In this document: in pieces, positions 8,370 through 16,252 of the stretch
How the letters are laid out: every line of letters begins with the position of its first letter
Position numbering within the stretch: position 1 is the stretch's first letter
Source of the DNA: JAHEME01 sp034435035
GTDB taxonomy: Bacteria > Chloroflexota > Anaerolineae > Aggregatilineales > UBA3940
DNA length: 64,000 nucleotides
Direction: 5' to 3'
Assembly: GCA_034435035.1 (NCBI GenBank)
Contig: DAOTXW010000009.1
Location: forward strand, 62,001 to 126,000
Position numbers and translations under genes: made by a program
The notes under the pieces: model-generated
Database searches by the model: none
Seen by the model: only the letters and a program-made list of their open reading frames with translations
What the model was told of the DNA's origin: nothing

Positions 8370-10343
8370 ATGCAACATTCAAATGACACACGGCACATGG
8401 ATGGCGGCGATCAGCGCTCGCTTTCTGTGCCAGATGGTACGCTGCAGCCTGGCCAGGTGCTGCAGAGCCGGTATCGCATCCTCGGCATCATCGGCATGGG
8501 CGGAATGGGGGCCGTCTATCAGGCCCGCGATCTGCATTTTGCCAATGTCACGAAGCTCTGCGCTGTGAAGGAAATGATCAATATGGCGCAGGATCAGCAG
8601 CTTCGTGAGCAGACTATCAAGAACTTTGAACGTGAGGCGGAGACACTGGCAGAGCTAAGCCACCCCGCCATCCCCCAGATTTATGACTATTTCAGCTTTG
8701 GCGATCGCGCCTACTTGGTTTTGGAATTCATCCAGGGGCGTGACCTTGAGCAGATTCTGAACAGTACCGACAAGTTCCTGTCAGTAGAACAGATCCGCCA
8801 GTGGGGGGTGGAGATATGCGATGTTCTGAGCTATCTGCATACCCATGAACCACCGGTCGTCTTTCGTGACATGAAGCCAAGCAATGTCATGATCGACCAT
8901 CACAAACGTGTTCGGCTGATCGACTTCGGGATCGCCAAGAAGTTTCGCATGGGCCACCAGCAGGGCACCATGATTGGCACAGAGGGTTACTCTCCTCCTG
9001 AGCAGTATAAAGGCCTATCGTCACCTGCTGCCGATATCTATGCGCTGGGCGCTACCCTGCATCACTTATTGACGCGGCGCGATCCCCGGCTGGAGCCTCC
9101 GTTTTCGTTTGACCAGCGCCCTATCCGCGAGGCGAATCCAGAGGTCTCTGAAGAACTGGCCGCTGTGGTTATGCGTGCACTGGCGTACAAGCCTGAAGAA
9201 CGTTATTCCAGTGTTGACGCAATGAAGCAGTCGCTGGAAGCATGTGCAATGCACGGTGGGGGTGCCGGGCCACACCCTGCCATTCGAGCGGTTGGTGTCG
9301 GGCAGTCAGTGGTTGCTCCAAGCCCCGGACTCTCTTTTGCCGGACGCGAGGCTCCGGTCATGGTGCCCAGTGCGGTGGATATAGTGACTCCTATCTGGTC
9401 GTTTCAGGTGGAGGATGCTGTACGTTCAACCCCGCTGGTGCATAATGGTATTGTCTACTTTGGCGCATATGACAATAATCTCTGGGCGCTTGATGCTAAA
9501 GAGGGCAGCCTGATATGGAAGTTTGCCACCGATGGCGGCATTGGTTCATCGCCGACTTATAATGGCGGGACGATCTACATCGGATCCTCGGATCATCGCC
9601 TGTATGCAGTAGACTCGCGCACCGGTAAGCGCAAATGGAGCCACAAAGCAGAAAGCAAAATATTCACCAAGCCCCATGCGGCGCTGGGGCTGATCTTCTT
9701 TGGATCCGATGATGGGAAGTTGTACGCACTCAAGCCTGGCGCTGCCAGCGCACGGGAGATCTGGGCCTACAACGCAATGATGCCAATTCGGTCCTCGCCG
9801 ATTGTAGATGGCGACAGCCTTTACTTTGGATCTGACGGCGGCGAGCTGTTTGCGCTGGATGTGTCGGGGGAGATGCGTTGGCGTTTTCAGACCAGGCGCC
9901 GGATCATGTCCACTCCCACGGTACAGGATGGAGTGATCTTTGTGGGCTCGGACGACTGGCATATGTATGCGCTGGACGTGCATCAGGGGTATCCGATCTG
10001 GCGTTTCCGTACCAAGGGCCAGGTGATCTCTTCTCCAGCCTACTCCGAAGGCAGAGTCTATTTTGGCTCTGCGGATGGTAATGTCTATGCGGTTGATGCG
10101 CTGTCGGGACGCGAAGTCTGGAAGTATGAAGTGGGCGCCAGCGTAACTGCCTCTCCAGCCGTTCACCTGGACTCGGTCTATATTGGCTCTGTCAATGGTT
10201 CTTTCTTGTGTCTGCACGCCAGGACGGGTGACTTGCTCTGGCGCTTTCAGAGTCAGGGGCCGATTCTGTCATCACCGGGCATCGCGGATGGTGTGGTCTA
10301 TATCGGCTCAGATGATCAGCACGTCTACGCCCTGCACATCTAG
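8370..10343 (+). CDS. Ser/Thr protein kinase with C-terminal eight-bladed PQQ-type propeller
   Basis: 657 residues. Kinase domain about 33-295: Gly-rich loop IIGMGGMGAVY, K67 (CAVKEM), catalytic FRDMKPSN (165-172, Phe in place of the usual His of HRD), DFG 185-187, and SPPEQY activation segment. A short Gly/Pro/Ala linker follows, with no transmembrane helix. Residues about 340-657 contain eight repeats of the type YFGSxDGxLYALDxxTGxxxWxF, i.e. a complete BamB-like beta-propeller. Kinase and propeller both appear cytosolic, so the propeller may sense a soluble ligand or hold partners (inference). First gene of a six-gene operon with a phosphatase and an FHA protein. A later ATG at 8397 is also possible. 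Confidence 0.93.
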   Translation: MQHSNDTRHMDGGDQRSLSVPDGTLQPGQVLQSRYRILGIIGMGGMGAVYQARDLHFANVTKLCAVKEMINMAQDQQLREQTIKNFEREAETLAELSHPAIPQIYDYFSFGDRAYLVLEFIQGRDLEQILNSTDKFLSVEQIRQWGVEICDVLSYLHTHEPPVVFRDMKPSNVMIDHHKRVRLIDFGIAKKFRMGHQQGTMIGTEGYSPPEQYKGLSSPAADIYALGATLHHLLTRRDPRLEPPFSFDQRPIREANPEVSEELAAVVMRALAYKPEERYSSVDAMKQSLEACAMHGGGAGPHPAIRAVGVGQSVVAPSPGLSFAGREAPVMVPSAVDIVTPIWSFQVEDAVRSTPLVHNGIVYFGAYDNNLWALDAKEGSLIWKFATDGGIGSSPTYNGGTIYIGSSDHRLYAVDSRTGKRKWSHKAESKIFTKPHAALGLIFFGSDDGKLYALKPGAASAREIWAYNAMMPIRSSPIVDGDSLYFGSDGGELFALDVSGEMRWRFQTRRRIMSTPTVQDGVIFVGSDDWHMYALDVHQGYPIWRFRTKGQVISSPAYSEGRVYFGSADGNVYAVDALSGREVWKYEVGASVTASPAVHLDSVYIGSVNGSFLCLHARTGDLLWRFQSQGPILSSPGIADGVVYIGSDDQHVYALHI

Positions 10344-10367
10344 GCAGGGCTTCGCTCAGGGGGAGCC

Positions 10368-11351
10368 ATGACTTGGTTACGCCGGCTGTTTGGGGGAAGT
10401 AAACAGGAGGCAATCGATGGCAGCAAGCCGTCGGGCCGTGTTGATGCGGCCAGTGAAGACCGGCCCGCCTCGGGACCTCCCGATGTGACAACACCACCTA
10501 AGCCGATGGCCCCGGCGATGCCTCTGCAGACCCGCCCACTTGAGCCACCGCGCACTTTCGCCACGCCTCAAGCGTCCCGGCGGATTCGTTTTGGCCAAAC
10601 TACCGATACAGGAAGGGTTCGCAGCAATAATCAGGATGGCTCGATCACGCTGGTGACAAACGCCGAAGTGGCTGGCGACCCCCCGGCCATCGCCCTGTTC
10701 ATTGTGGCTGATGGGATGGGCGGTCACAAGGATGGGGAGTACGCCAGCGCTGTGACGATCCAAACTATCACCCGCCACGTGATGAGCGATATTATCCTCC
10801 CGGGCATACAGAACCGCGATATGCTGTCTTCGGACCAGAAGACGATCCCGGAGGTGCTGGCAGAAGCGATGGAAGCTGCTAATCTTGCTGTGCAGCAGCA
10901 GGTGCCGAACGGCGGCACCACTGCCACCTGCGCAGTGATACGGGGCGATCTGGCCTATATCGCTCACGTGGGGGATACCCGTGCCTATCTGGTCACCGAT
11001 GGACATATGGAACTTGTTACGCGTGACCATTCGCTGGTTCAGCGCCTCAAAGAACTCGGACAGCTGACGGATGAAGAAGCTGAAGTTCACCCTCAGCGCA
11101 ACGTTCTTTATCGCGCAATCGGGCAGGGTGATACCCTTGAGGTTGATGCCGCTACCCGCCGGCTTCCGCCTTCGTCCCGAATAGTGATCTGCAGCGATGG
11201 ACTCTGGGGCGTAATTGGTGATGACCAGATGGCTGAGATCTTGCGCGAGTGTGAGGACCCCCAGGAGGCCTGCGATCGGATGGTTCAGGCCGCCAATGAG
11301 AGCGGCGGACCTGACAACATTACTGTGCTCATTGCACAGATGCCGGATTAG
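10368..11351 (+). CDS. PP2C-family Ser/Thr protein phosphatase
   Basis: 327 residues. After a Pro-rich, low-complexity N-terminus of about 75 residues comes a complete PPM domain: TDTGRVRSNNQDG, FIVADGMGGHKDGEYAS, AYIAHVGDTRAYL, IVICSDGLWGVI and GGPDNITVLIA, which include the metal-binding aspartates. It should dephosphorylate Ser/Thr sites set by the kinase whose stop is 24 bases upstream. The start ATG follows CAGGGGGAGCC, a strong ribosome site. Kinase-phosphatase pairing is the usual PknB/Stp arrangement, but here neither protein carries a membrane segment. Confidence 0.93.
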   Translation: MTWLRRLFGGSKQEAIDGSKPSGRVDAASEDRPASGPPDVTTPPKPMAPAMPLQTRPLEPPRTFATPQASRRIRFGQTTDTGRVRSNNQDGSITLVTNAEVAGDPPAIALFIVADGMGGHKDGEYASAVTIQTITRHVMSDIILPGIQNRDMLSSDQKTIPEVLAEAMEAANLAVQQQVPNGGTTATCAVIRGDLAYIAHVGDTRAYLVTDGHMELVTRDHSLVQRLKELGQLTDEEAEVHPQRNVLYRAIGQGDTLEVDAATRRLPPSSRIVICSDGLWGVIGDDQMAEILRECEDPQEACDRMVQAANESGGPDNITVLIAQMPD

Positions 11352-11371
11352 AAGAGCCGAGTCCGTCAATC

Positions 11372-12850
11372 ATGGAACCGGTGCAAGACTATTACGCAAT
11401 TCTGGGCGCTTCACGTACCGCAACGGAAGAAGACCTCCGGGCAGCCTATCGCCTTGCGGCGAGGCGCTTTCATCCCGATGTTAACAAAGCACCGGGTGCC
11501 GGGATCATGTTCCGCGACATTAACACCGCCTATGAACTGCTATCTGATCGGCAGAAGCGGCTTGAATATGATCAGATGCTGCTGGCACAGCGTTTTGGAG
11601 CACCCAGTCTCGATATATCGGTCCAGTACAGCCGCCGGCATATGAAGCGAATGAATGAGCCTCAGCTTCTGTATGTGCTGGTCCGTATCCAACCGATGTT
11701 GGAGATGAATCTGGTAAGCGATGCACCGCTCAACCTTGCACTGGTGCTGGATCGCAGCACCTCAATGCGGGGTGGGCGTATGCAGTACCTCAAGTCTGCA
11801 GTTCACCGGATTGTGGATGAATGTGATTCCAAGGACATACTATCGATAGTGGCTTTTAGTGACGCCGCAGAGGTACTGATACCTGCTCAGCACCCGGCTG
11901 ATGCACGCTCGATCAAGGCGCTGGTGAGCACCATGCGGCCAGAGGGCGCCACCGCGATACTACAGGGGTTGCGGGCTGGCTTCGCGCAGATTGAGAAGTA
12001 CCGTGATCCGCGTTTTGTAAATCACATGGTGCTGATCACGGATGGGCGCACCTACGGTGATGAAGAAGACTCGCTGAAGCTTGCCCGGGAGGCGCATCTC
12101 AAGGGCGTCGGCATCAGCAGTATGGGAATTGGTGAAGACTGGAATGACCATTTTCTGGACGCTCTGGCATCCAGCACGGGAGGCGCGTCTGTTTACGTGG
12201 GTTCACCAGACATGGTCAGCCGCTTCTTGCATGAGCGCATCCGCAGCCTGGCGACAGCCTACGCAGAGCGCGCTCACTTGCTGATTGCGCCTGCGGCTCA
12301 GGCCGATCTACAATCTGTCACGCGCCTATCTCCGAATTCGATCACTTTGCCCCTGGACAATCAACCTATTCCGCTTGGCACCATTGATGGGCTGGCTGCA
12401 ACCACGCTTATGCTGCAATTCCATGTCAGTGCGCAGGATGTCGAACTGGGCGAGCTGTTTGTAGGACGAGTTGATGTGAGCGCTGAGGTGCTCGGGTCTG
12501 CACAGCGAGCCGAGCGGGTTGTACAGGATCTGACGGTGGACATCACCGATGAGGAAGTCGAGGAAGAACCCCCTAGCGAATTGTTGGATGCACTGAGTAA
12601 ACTGGTGTTGTATCGGCTACAGGATCGTGCCCGGCAGGCTCTGAATGAAGGAAACATTGCGGAGGCTACACGTCGGCTGGAATATCTGGCGACGCGGCTA
12701 TTCGAAAGCGGCGAGGAGGACCTGGGGCAGGCAGCACTGGCAGAAGCCCACAACGTGGCACATACTCATGTACTGTCGGATGAAGGGGTCAAGCGTCTGA
12801 AATACGGAACTCGCGCCCTCCTGCCTCTGCTGGGAGACAGCAATGATTAA
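11372..12850 (+). CDS. J-domain / von Willebrand factor A fusion protein
   Basis: 492 residues. The N-terminal J-domain (about 6-70) has DYYAILGAS, the HPD tripeptide at 34-36 (ARRFHPDVNK) and AYELLSDRQKRLEYD. A VWA domain (about 118-300) follows, with the MIDAS motif LDRSTSM (D127, S129, S131), the Thr of PEGATAI and LITDGRTYGDEED. The C-terminal 190 residues include a beta-rich part and a helical acidic segment. The J-domain should recruit DnaK while the VWA part binds a partner through a metal ion. It lies between the phosphatase (20 bases upstream) and the FHA gene (8-base overlap), which links it to the phospho-signalling operon. Confidence 0.9.
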   Translation: MEPVQDYYAILGASRTATEEDLRAAYRLAARRFHPDVNKAPGAGIMFRDINTAYELLSDRQKRLEYDQMLLAQRFGAPSLDISVQYSRRHMKRMNEPQLLYVLVRIQPMLEMNLVSDAPLNLALVLDRSTSMRGGRMQYLKSAVHRIVDECDSKDILSIVAFSDAAEVLIPAQHPADARSIKALVSTMRPEGATAILQGLRAGFAQIEKYRDPRFVNHMVLITDGRTYGDEEDSLKLAREAHLKGVGISSMGIGEDWNDHFLDALASSTGGASVYVGSPDMVSRFLHERIRSLATAYAERAHLLIAPAAQADLQSVTRLSPNSITLPLDNQPIPLGTIDGLAATTLMLQFHVSAQDVELGELFVGRVDVSAEVLGSAQRAERVVQDLTVDITDEEVEEEPPSELLDALSKLVLYRLQDRARQALNEGNIAEATRRLEYLATRLFESGEEDLGQAALAEAHNVAHTHVLSDEGVKRLKYGTRALLPLLGDSND

Positions 12851-13343
12851 GTGTCCATATTGTCAGCACACGGTTCTGGAAGGTGCTCTGTTTTGTGATG
12901 AGTGCGGCCTCAACCTGTGGAGCGATGCGCAGGATCACGTATCCACACGGAAGCTGGAGGAGGAAACGAATGAGTTCAGTGTGAAGTCGGGCTGGGGGAC
13001 GGCAACATTCCAGGATCGGAACCAGGTTATCATTCATATCCGGGATTCGGTTGAGCCGATCATTATCTCCCCTGAAGTTGAGTTCATTGTCGGCCGCAAG
13101 GATCCTGCCAGCGGTACTGTGCCGGACCTTGATCTGAGCCCGCATGGAGCACTGGAAAAAGGCGTATCGCGGACACATGCGGCGCTGCGCCGCGGGGAAG
13201 ATGTGCTGTCAATTGTCGATCTGGACAGTGCCAATGGGACTTACCTCAATGGCCAGCGATTGGCGGCGCATCAGCCGCGCCTCCTGCGAGATGGGGATGA
13301 AGTCCGGCTCGGCAAGCTGATCCTGCATATCTACTTCAAGTAA
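12843..13343 (+). CDS. zinc-ribbon/FHA phosphothreonine-binding protein
   Basis: 166 residues. The N-terminus MIKCPYCQHT...CDECG holds a four-cysteine zinc ribbon (C4, C7, C18, C21). The C-terminal FHA domain (about 78-160) shows FIVGRKD, GVSRTHAALR and DLDSANGTYLNGQRL, which carry the Arg, Ser-x-x-His and Asn residues that read phosphothreonine. Likely partner: a phosphosite on the kinase or on the VWA protein. Overlaps the upstream gene by 8 bases (translational coupling). Confidence 0.9.
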   Translation: MIKCPYCQHTVLEGALFCDECGLNLWSDAQDHVSTRKLEEETNEFSVKSGWGTATFQDRNQVIIHIRDSVEPIIISPEVEFIVGRKDPASGTVPDLDLSPHGALEKGVSRTHAALRRGEDVLSIVDLDSANGTYLNGQRLAAHQPRLLRDGDEVRLGKLILHIYFK

Positions 13344-13378
13344 AAAGACATCAATACTACCTGATCGGTGGGAGTGCC

Positions 13379-13621
13379 ATGGCTTATCGTTTGCAGCTAC
13401 ACATTGCCAATGATGATCCGATCGTGATCGATGTGGATGAGCTTCCCAATCCCTCGGATCAGTTTATTCTGGGGATGAATCCCCAGCGTCGGGATGGCAA
13501 AGAGGTACAGTACATTCTCCGTGAAGTCAGCCAGGTCATCTTTCCTATGTGGCGCATCAACTTCATCCAGGTACTGCCCGGCGAAGCCCAGATCGAGGTT
13601 CCCACCTTCGTTCGTGAGTAG
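13379..13621 (+). CDS. 80-residue unknown protein of the signalling operon
   Basis: MAYRLQLHIANDD at the N-terminus, then a short acidic strand-turn-strand run and IQVLPGEAQIEVPTFVRE at the end. Predicted to be a small soluble beta-rich protein with no transmembrane segment or motif that I recognise. Ribosome site GGTGGGAG 8 bases before the ATG; the stop lies 2 bases before the next start. Its fixed position between an FHA protein and a response regulator suggests a role in the same pathway (inference). Confidence 0.7.
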   Translation: MAYRLQLHIANDDPIVIDVDELPNPSDQFILGMNPQRRDGKEVQYILREVSQVIFPMWRINFIQVLPGEAQIEVPTFVRE

Positions 13622-13623
13622 CG

Positions 13624-14376
13624 ATGGTACACCCACAACTCGCTGAGCGCACCTTCACCGGCATGCGCATCCTGGTGGTGGACGACGAGATACGCATGAT
13701 CGGGTTCATCCGGATGAACCTGGAATTAGAGGGCTTCCAGGTAGTTGATGCACGCAACGGTATCGAGGCGCTGGACAGAATTCGCCGGGATCTCCCCGAT
13801 CTGGTCCTGCTGGACATCATGATGCCCGAGCTGGACGGATTTGAGACGCTGCGGATGCTGCGGGAGTTCTCCAGCGTGCCGGTGATTATGCTTACCGCCA
13901 AGGGCGAGGAAGAAGATAAAGTCAGGGGCCTGGAGCTGGGAGCCGACGATTACATCACGAAGCCTTTCGGGGCGCGGGAACTGGTCAGTCGCATCAAGGC
14001 TGTACTCAGGCGTGTAGGGAGCGGCATTGAACCGGAGCAGGCAATTCAGGTGATCGATCAGCGGCTCAGCGTTGATTACAACCGGCGCGAGGTCATCGTC
14101 GAGGGAAAAAGAATCAAGCTGCGCCCCACGGAGTACCGCCTTCTGTATCACCTGATCGAGAATGCGGGCTGGACGGTGCCGCATGAACAGCTGCTGGCCA
14201 AGGTGTGGGGATATGAATACCGGGACGAGACCCACTACGTCCGGCTGTACATCAACTATCTGCGAGAGAAGATCGAGCCGGATCCTGCCAACCCGATCTA
14301 CATCCTGACGGAGCGCGGCCTGGGCTACCGCTTCGTGGATTTTCGCAAAGTTGCTCAGCAGACATCGCTGGCCTAG
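13624..14376 (+). CDS. OmpR/PhoB-family response regulator
   Basis: 250 residues. Receiver domain: acidic pair D20/D21, phosphoacceptor D64 in LVLLDIMMPELDG, T91, K113 in YITKPFGARELV. C-terminal winged helix: LRPTEYRLLYHLIENAG, LLAKVWGYEY, YINYLREKIEPDP and LTERGLGYRF, the normal PhoB-type DNA-binding half. No histidine kinase accompanies it; it closes the operon of the Ser/Thr kinase, so it may be modified by that kinase or served by a remote histidine kinase (inference). An internal ATG at 13663 starts exactly at the receiver domain but has no ribosome site. Confidence 0.93.
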   Translation: MVHPQLAERTFTGMRILVVDDEIRMIGFIRMNLELEGFQVVDARNGIEALDRIRRDLPDLVLLDIMMPELDGFETLRMLREFSSVPVIMLTAKGEEEDKVRGLELGADDYITKPFGARELVSRIKAVLRRVGSGIEPEQAIQVIDQRLSVDYNRREVIVEGKRIKLRPTEYRLLYHLIENAGWTVPHEQLLAKVWGYEYRDETHYVRLYINYLREKIEPDPANPIYILTERGLGYRFVDFRKVAQQTSLA

Positions 14377-14384
14377 CGTCGCGT

Positions 14385-14444
14385 CTGAACCTCCGTAGAT
14401 CAAACGATCAATTGCTGAACCTCCGTAGATCAAACGATCAATTG
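14385..14444. repeat. two perfect tandem copies of a 30-bp unit
   Basis: Copy one is 14385-14414 and copy two is 14415-14444; each runs from CTGAACCTCC to CGATCAATTG with no mismatch. Copy two continues into the 14-base perfect palindrome CGATCAATTGATCG (14435-14448). It begins 9 bases after the regulator stop, in a convergent intergenic region. Confidence 0.95.
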
Positions 14445-14474
14445 ATCGCAGCCCCGATCCGGGTGTAGGCTGAA

Positions 14475-14499
14475 CGCCGGGCTTATACACAGCCCGGCG
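14475..14499. terminator. GC-rich hairpin, possible terminator
   Basis: CGCCGGGC, 9-base loop, GCCCGGCG: perfect 8-bp stem about 100 bases after the kinase operon. There is no T-run on the plus strand, so intrinsic termination is uncertain. The 418-base space 14377-14794 otherwise holds the tandem repeat and a loose repeat of TTCTGTAACG followed 14-15 bases later by CGTCGGGCG (14512 and 14569); no gene is seen. Confidence 0.4.
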
Positions 14500-14794
14500 G
14501 GCGGAGCGGCGTTCTGTAACGGAGGTGGGTAATACCGTCGGGCGGGGCCGACACACGAAAACTGTGCATTCTGTAACGTTCGGCGATGTATTTCGTCGGG
14601 CGCAAAGAGACCGGTTGAACCTGCCTCCTCTCAGACGCGTCATGTCCCGCCCCCGCGCGGCGACGCGGGCCAGGCAGCCACCAACCGGGAAGCGTTTTGT
14701 CACGCAGACGGGCGTGAAACGTCGGGGGCGGAAGCCGGCGGCGCGCCCGGCTGAGATACCCTCTCTCGAGCGCCTGCCCCCGAGTCGATACCAG

Positions 14795-16171
14795 TCAGCC
14801 CGGCCGGTCAGGCCCCCCTGCCCTCGTCCGCAGGTAGGCGATCAGCACGCCCACGATCATGCCCAGGCCAGCCAGCCCCACCAGAACGCCCGCCGCAGCG
14901 GCCAGGCGGTCGCCAGGGCGAGCCAGCGCTTCCGCCACCGGCGACTGCCGGGCCGGGGCTTCCCGCCCCACCTCGATCGCGGCGACCTCTGTCGCTGCCG
15001 GCGCTGGTGTCACAACGGCAGCGATGGGCTGCGCAGGCAGCGCTGTGAAGGTAGGTGTGATGGTGGGAGGCAGCAGCGGAGCAGGCAGCGGGGTGGTGGT
15101 GGCCGATGGCTCGCTCGACGGGGCGGCAGGGGCGGCGCCGGTAGAAGCCGGCAAGGACGGCGTCCGGGCTTCAGGGCTTGCAGCCGCAGCCACCGGGGGA
15201 AGCGCGCCCCCGCTGCCCGCCACTGCGCCGCTGGCTCTGTACTCCCCGATCAGATCCCGGGTGAGATTCAGGTAAAAGTCGCCATACAGGTGGCTGGGCT
15301 CTATGTGTGTGCCTTCCCACCACTCATTCCAGCTGGTGATGACGATCAGGTCAGGGGCGCTGGCTGCAGCGGCTGCGAATGTGTCGCGATAGAAAGCGCC
15401 ATCCTGGCGCTCGCGGATGTACTTCTCGGATTGCTGAGTATAAGTATTATCCCAGCCGGGCATGGCGGTGGCCATCCAGATTCCCCCGCGCGCCCGGGTG
15501 CTGTCCCCCCACTGTGCCAGCGTGCCGTACACATTCTGAGACCAGGAGATGGTGTACATGTGCAGGCCGTCAAAGGTGGGCAGGGCATCCAGCGCCGCGC
15601 CTTCCGCAATCCAGATACTCGCATGATCGGGGTCAACCTGCTGGCGAATGGCGGCCCAGTCGCTGAGGCTATAACGTCCCTGATACCAAAAAACCAGGAC
15701 CGGTCTGCCGTTGTAGCGGAAATACGCGGGGTGCCGGGCATGCACGGTCAGCGCATAGTTGAGGCCATCGATGACTTCCCGGGTATTCTGGAACCAGGCT
15801 GCGCTGCCCAGATCGACCGACAGCAGCGCACTTATCCCGTTGGCAGCGGCCTGGTCAAGAATCATGCGGAAGTTAGTCTCAGTCTGGTTATTCTCTTCCT
15901 GTGGGCCATACCAGGCGACCACCAGCCCATCGATACCGGCGCCAGCTGCCTGGGCGACATGCTGCTGGATGACAGCCGGGTCCCAGGAGTGATAAGGGGT
16001 GACGGGCCAATCCGGGGATTTGCCAGGACCTACCGCCTGCGGCGCCCACCATGCATAATAGTATGCCAGTACCGGCGCCGGCGATGACTGGGCGCTCGCT
16101 ATAGAGTGAGCACTCAACATCAACAGCAGCCCAAGCAGACTCGACCGAACCCAGCGCCAAGGTCTTCGCAT
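14795..16171 (-). CDS. secreted GH99-like glycoside hydrolase with C-terminal membrane anchor
   Basis: 458 residues from the ATG at 16171. Signal peptide: MRRPWRWVRSSLLGLLLML with AHSIASAQ cleavage region. Mature part begins VLAYYYAWW and contains HSWDPAVIQQHV, GIDGLVVAWYG, PVLVFWYQGRYS, IWIAEGA and VITSWNEWWEGTHIEP: the endo-alpha-mannosidase (GH99/GH71-like) barrel pattern with a candidate acid pair in NEWWEGTHIEP. A Ser/Pro/Ala/Thr linker of about 80 residues and a final hydrophobic helix (about 425-450) tether it to the envelope. Substrate is unknown; an alpha-mannan or related glycan is the family expectation. The longer frame upstream of 16171 lacks a signal peptide and is not used. Confidence 0.8.
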   Translation of the reverse strand: MRRPWRWVRSSLLGLLLMLSAHSIASAQSSPAPVLAYYYAWWAPQAVGPGKSPDWPVTPYHSWDPAVIQQHVAQAAGAGIDGLVVAWYGPQEENNQTETNFRMILDQAAANGISALLSVDLGSAAWFQNTREVIDGLNYALTVHARHPAYFRYNGRPVLVFWYQGRYSLSDWAAIRQQVDPDHASIWIAEGAALDALPTFDGLHMYTISWSQNVYGTLAQWGDSTRARGGIWMATAMPGWDNTYTQQSEKYIRERQDGAFYRDTFAAAAASAPDLIVITSWNEWWEGTHIEPSHLYGDFYLNLTRDLIGEYRASGAVAGSGGALPPVAAAASPEARTPSLPASTGAAPAAPSSEPSATTTPLPAPLLPPTITPTFTALPAQPIAAVVTPAPAATEVAAIEVGREAPARQSPVAEALARPGDRLAAAAGVLVGLAGLGMIVGVLIAYLRTRAGGPDRPG

Positions 16172-16252
16172 ACCGGGTATTGTAGCGTGCGGACAGGGGC
16201 CTGCCACAGATCGTTGGGCCCGGGGAAGGCAGCAGCAGGGAGGACGCAGGGT

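Noticed and set aside
8117..8398. A 93-codon minus-strand frame in the kinase promoter region
   Set aside because: No ribosome site, no recognised pattern, and it overlaps the kinase promoter and start.
14385..14444. CRISPR array
   Set aside because: Only two copies, directly adjacent without spacers, and no cas genes; it is a tandem repeat.
13726..14703. A minus-strand protein with a repeated RLIYGGS motif
   Set aside because: The repeat comes from the tandem 30-bp DNA repeat; the frame mostly lies antisense to the OmpR regulator gene.
14525..16087. A 520-codon plus-strand frame over the GH99-like gene
   Set aside because: Its translation is Arg/Pro/Ala/Gln-rich without a known pattern and lies antisense to a gene with a signal peptide and clear family motifs; it is a GC-rich shadow frame.
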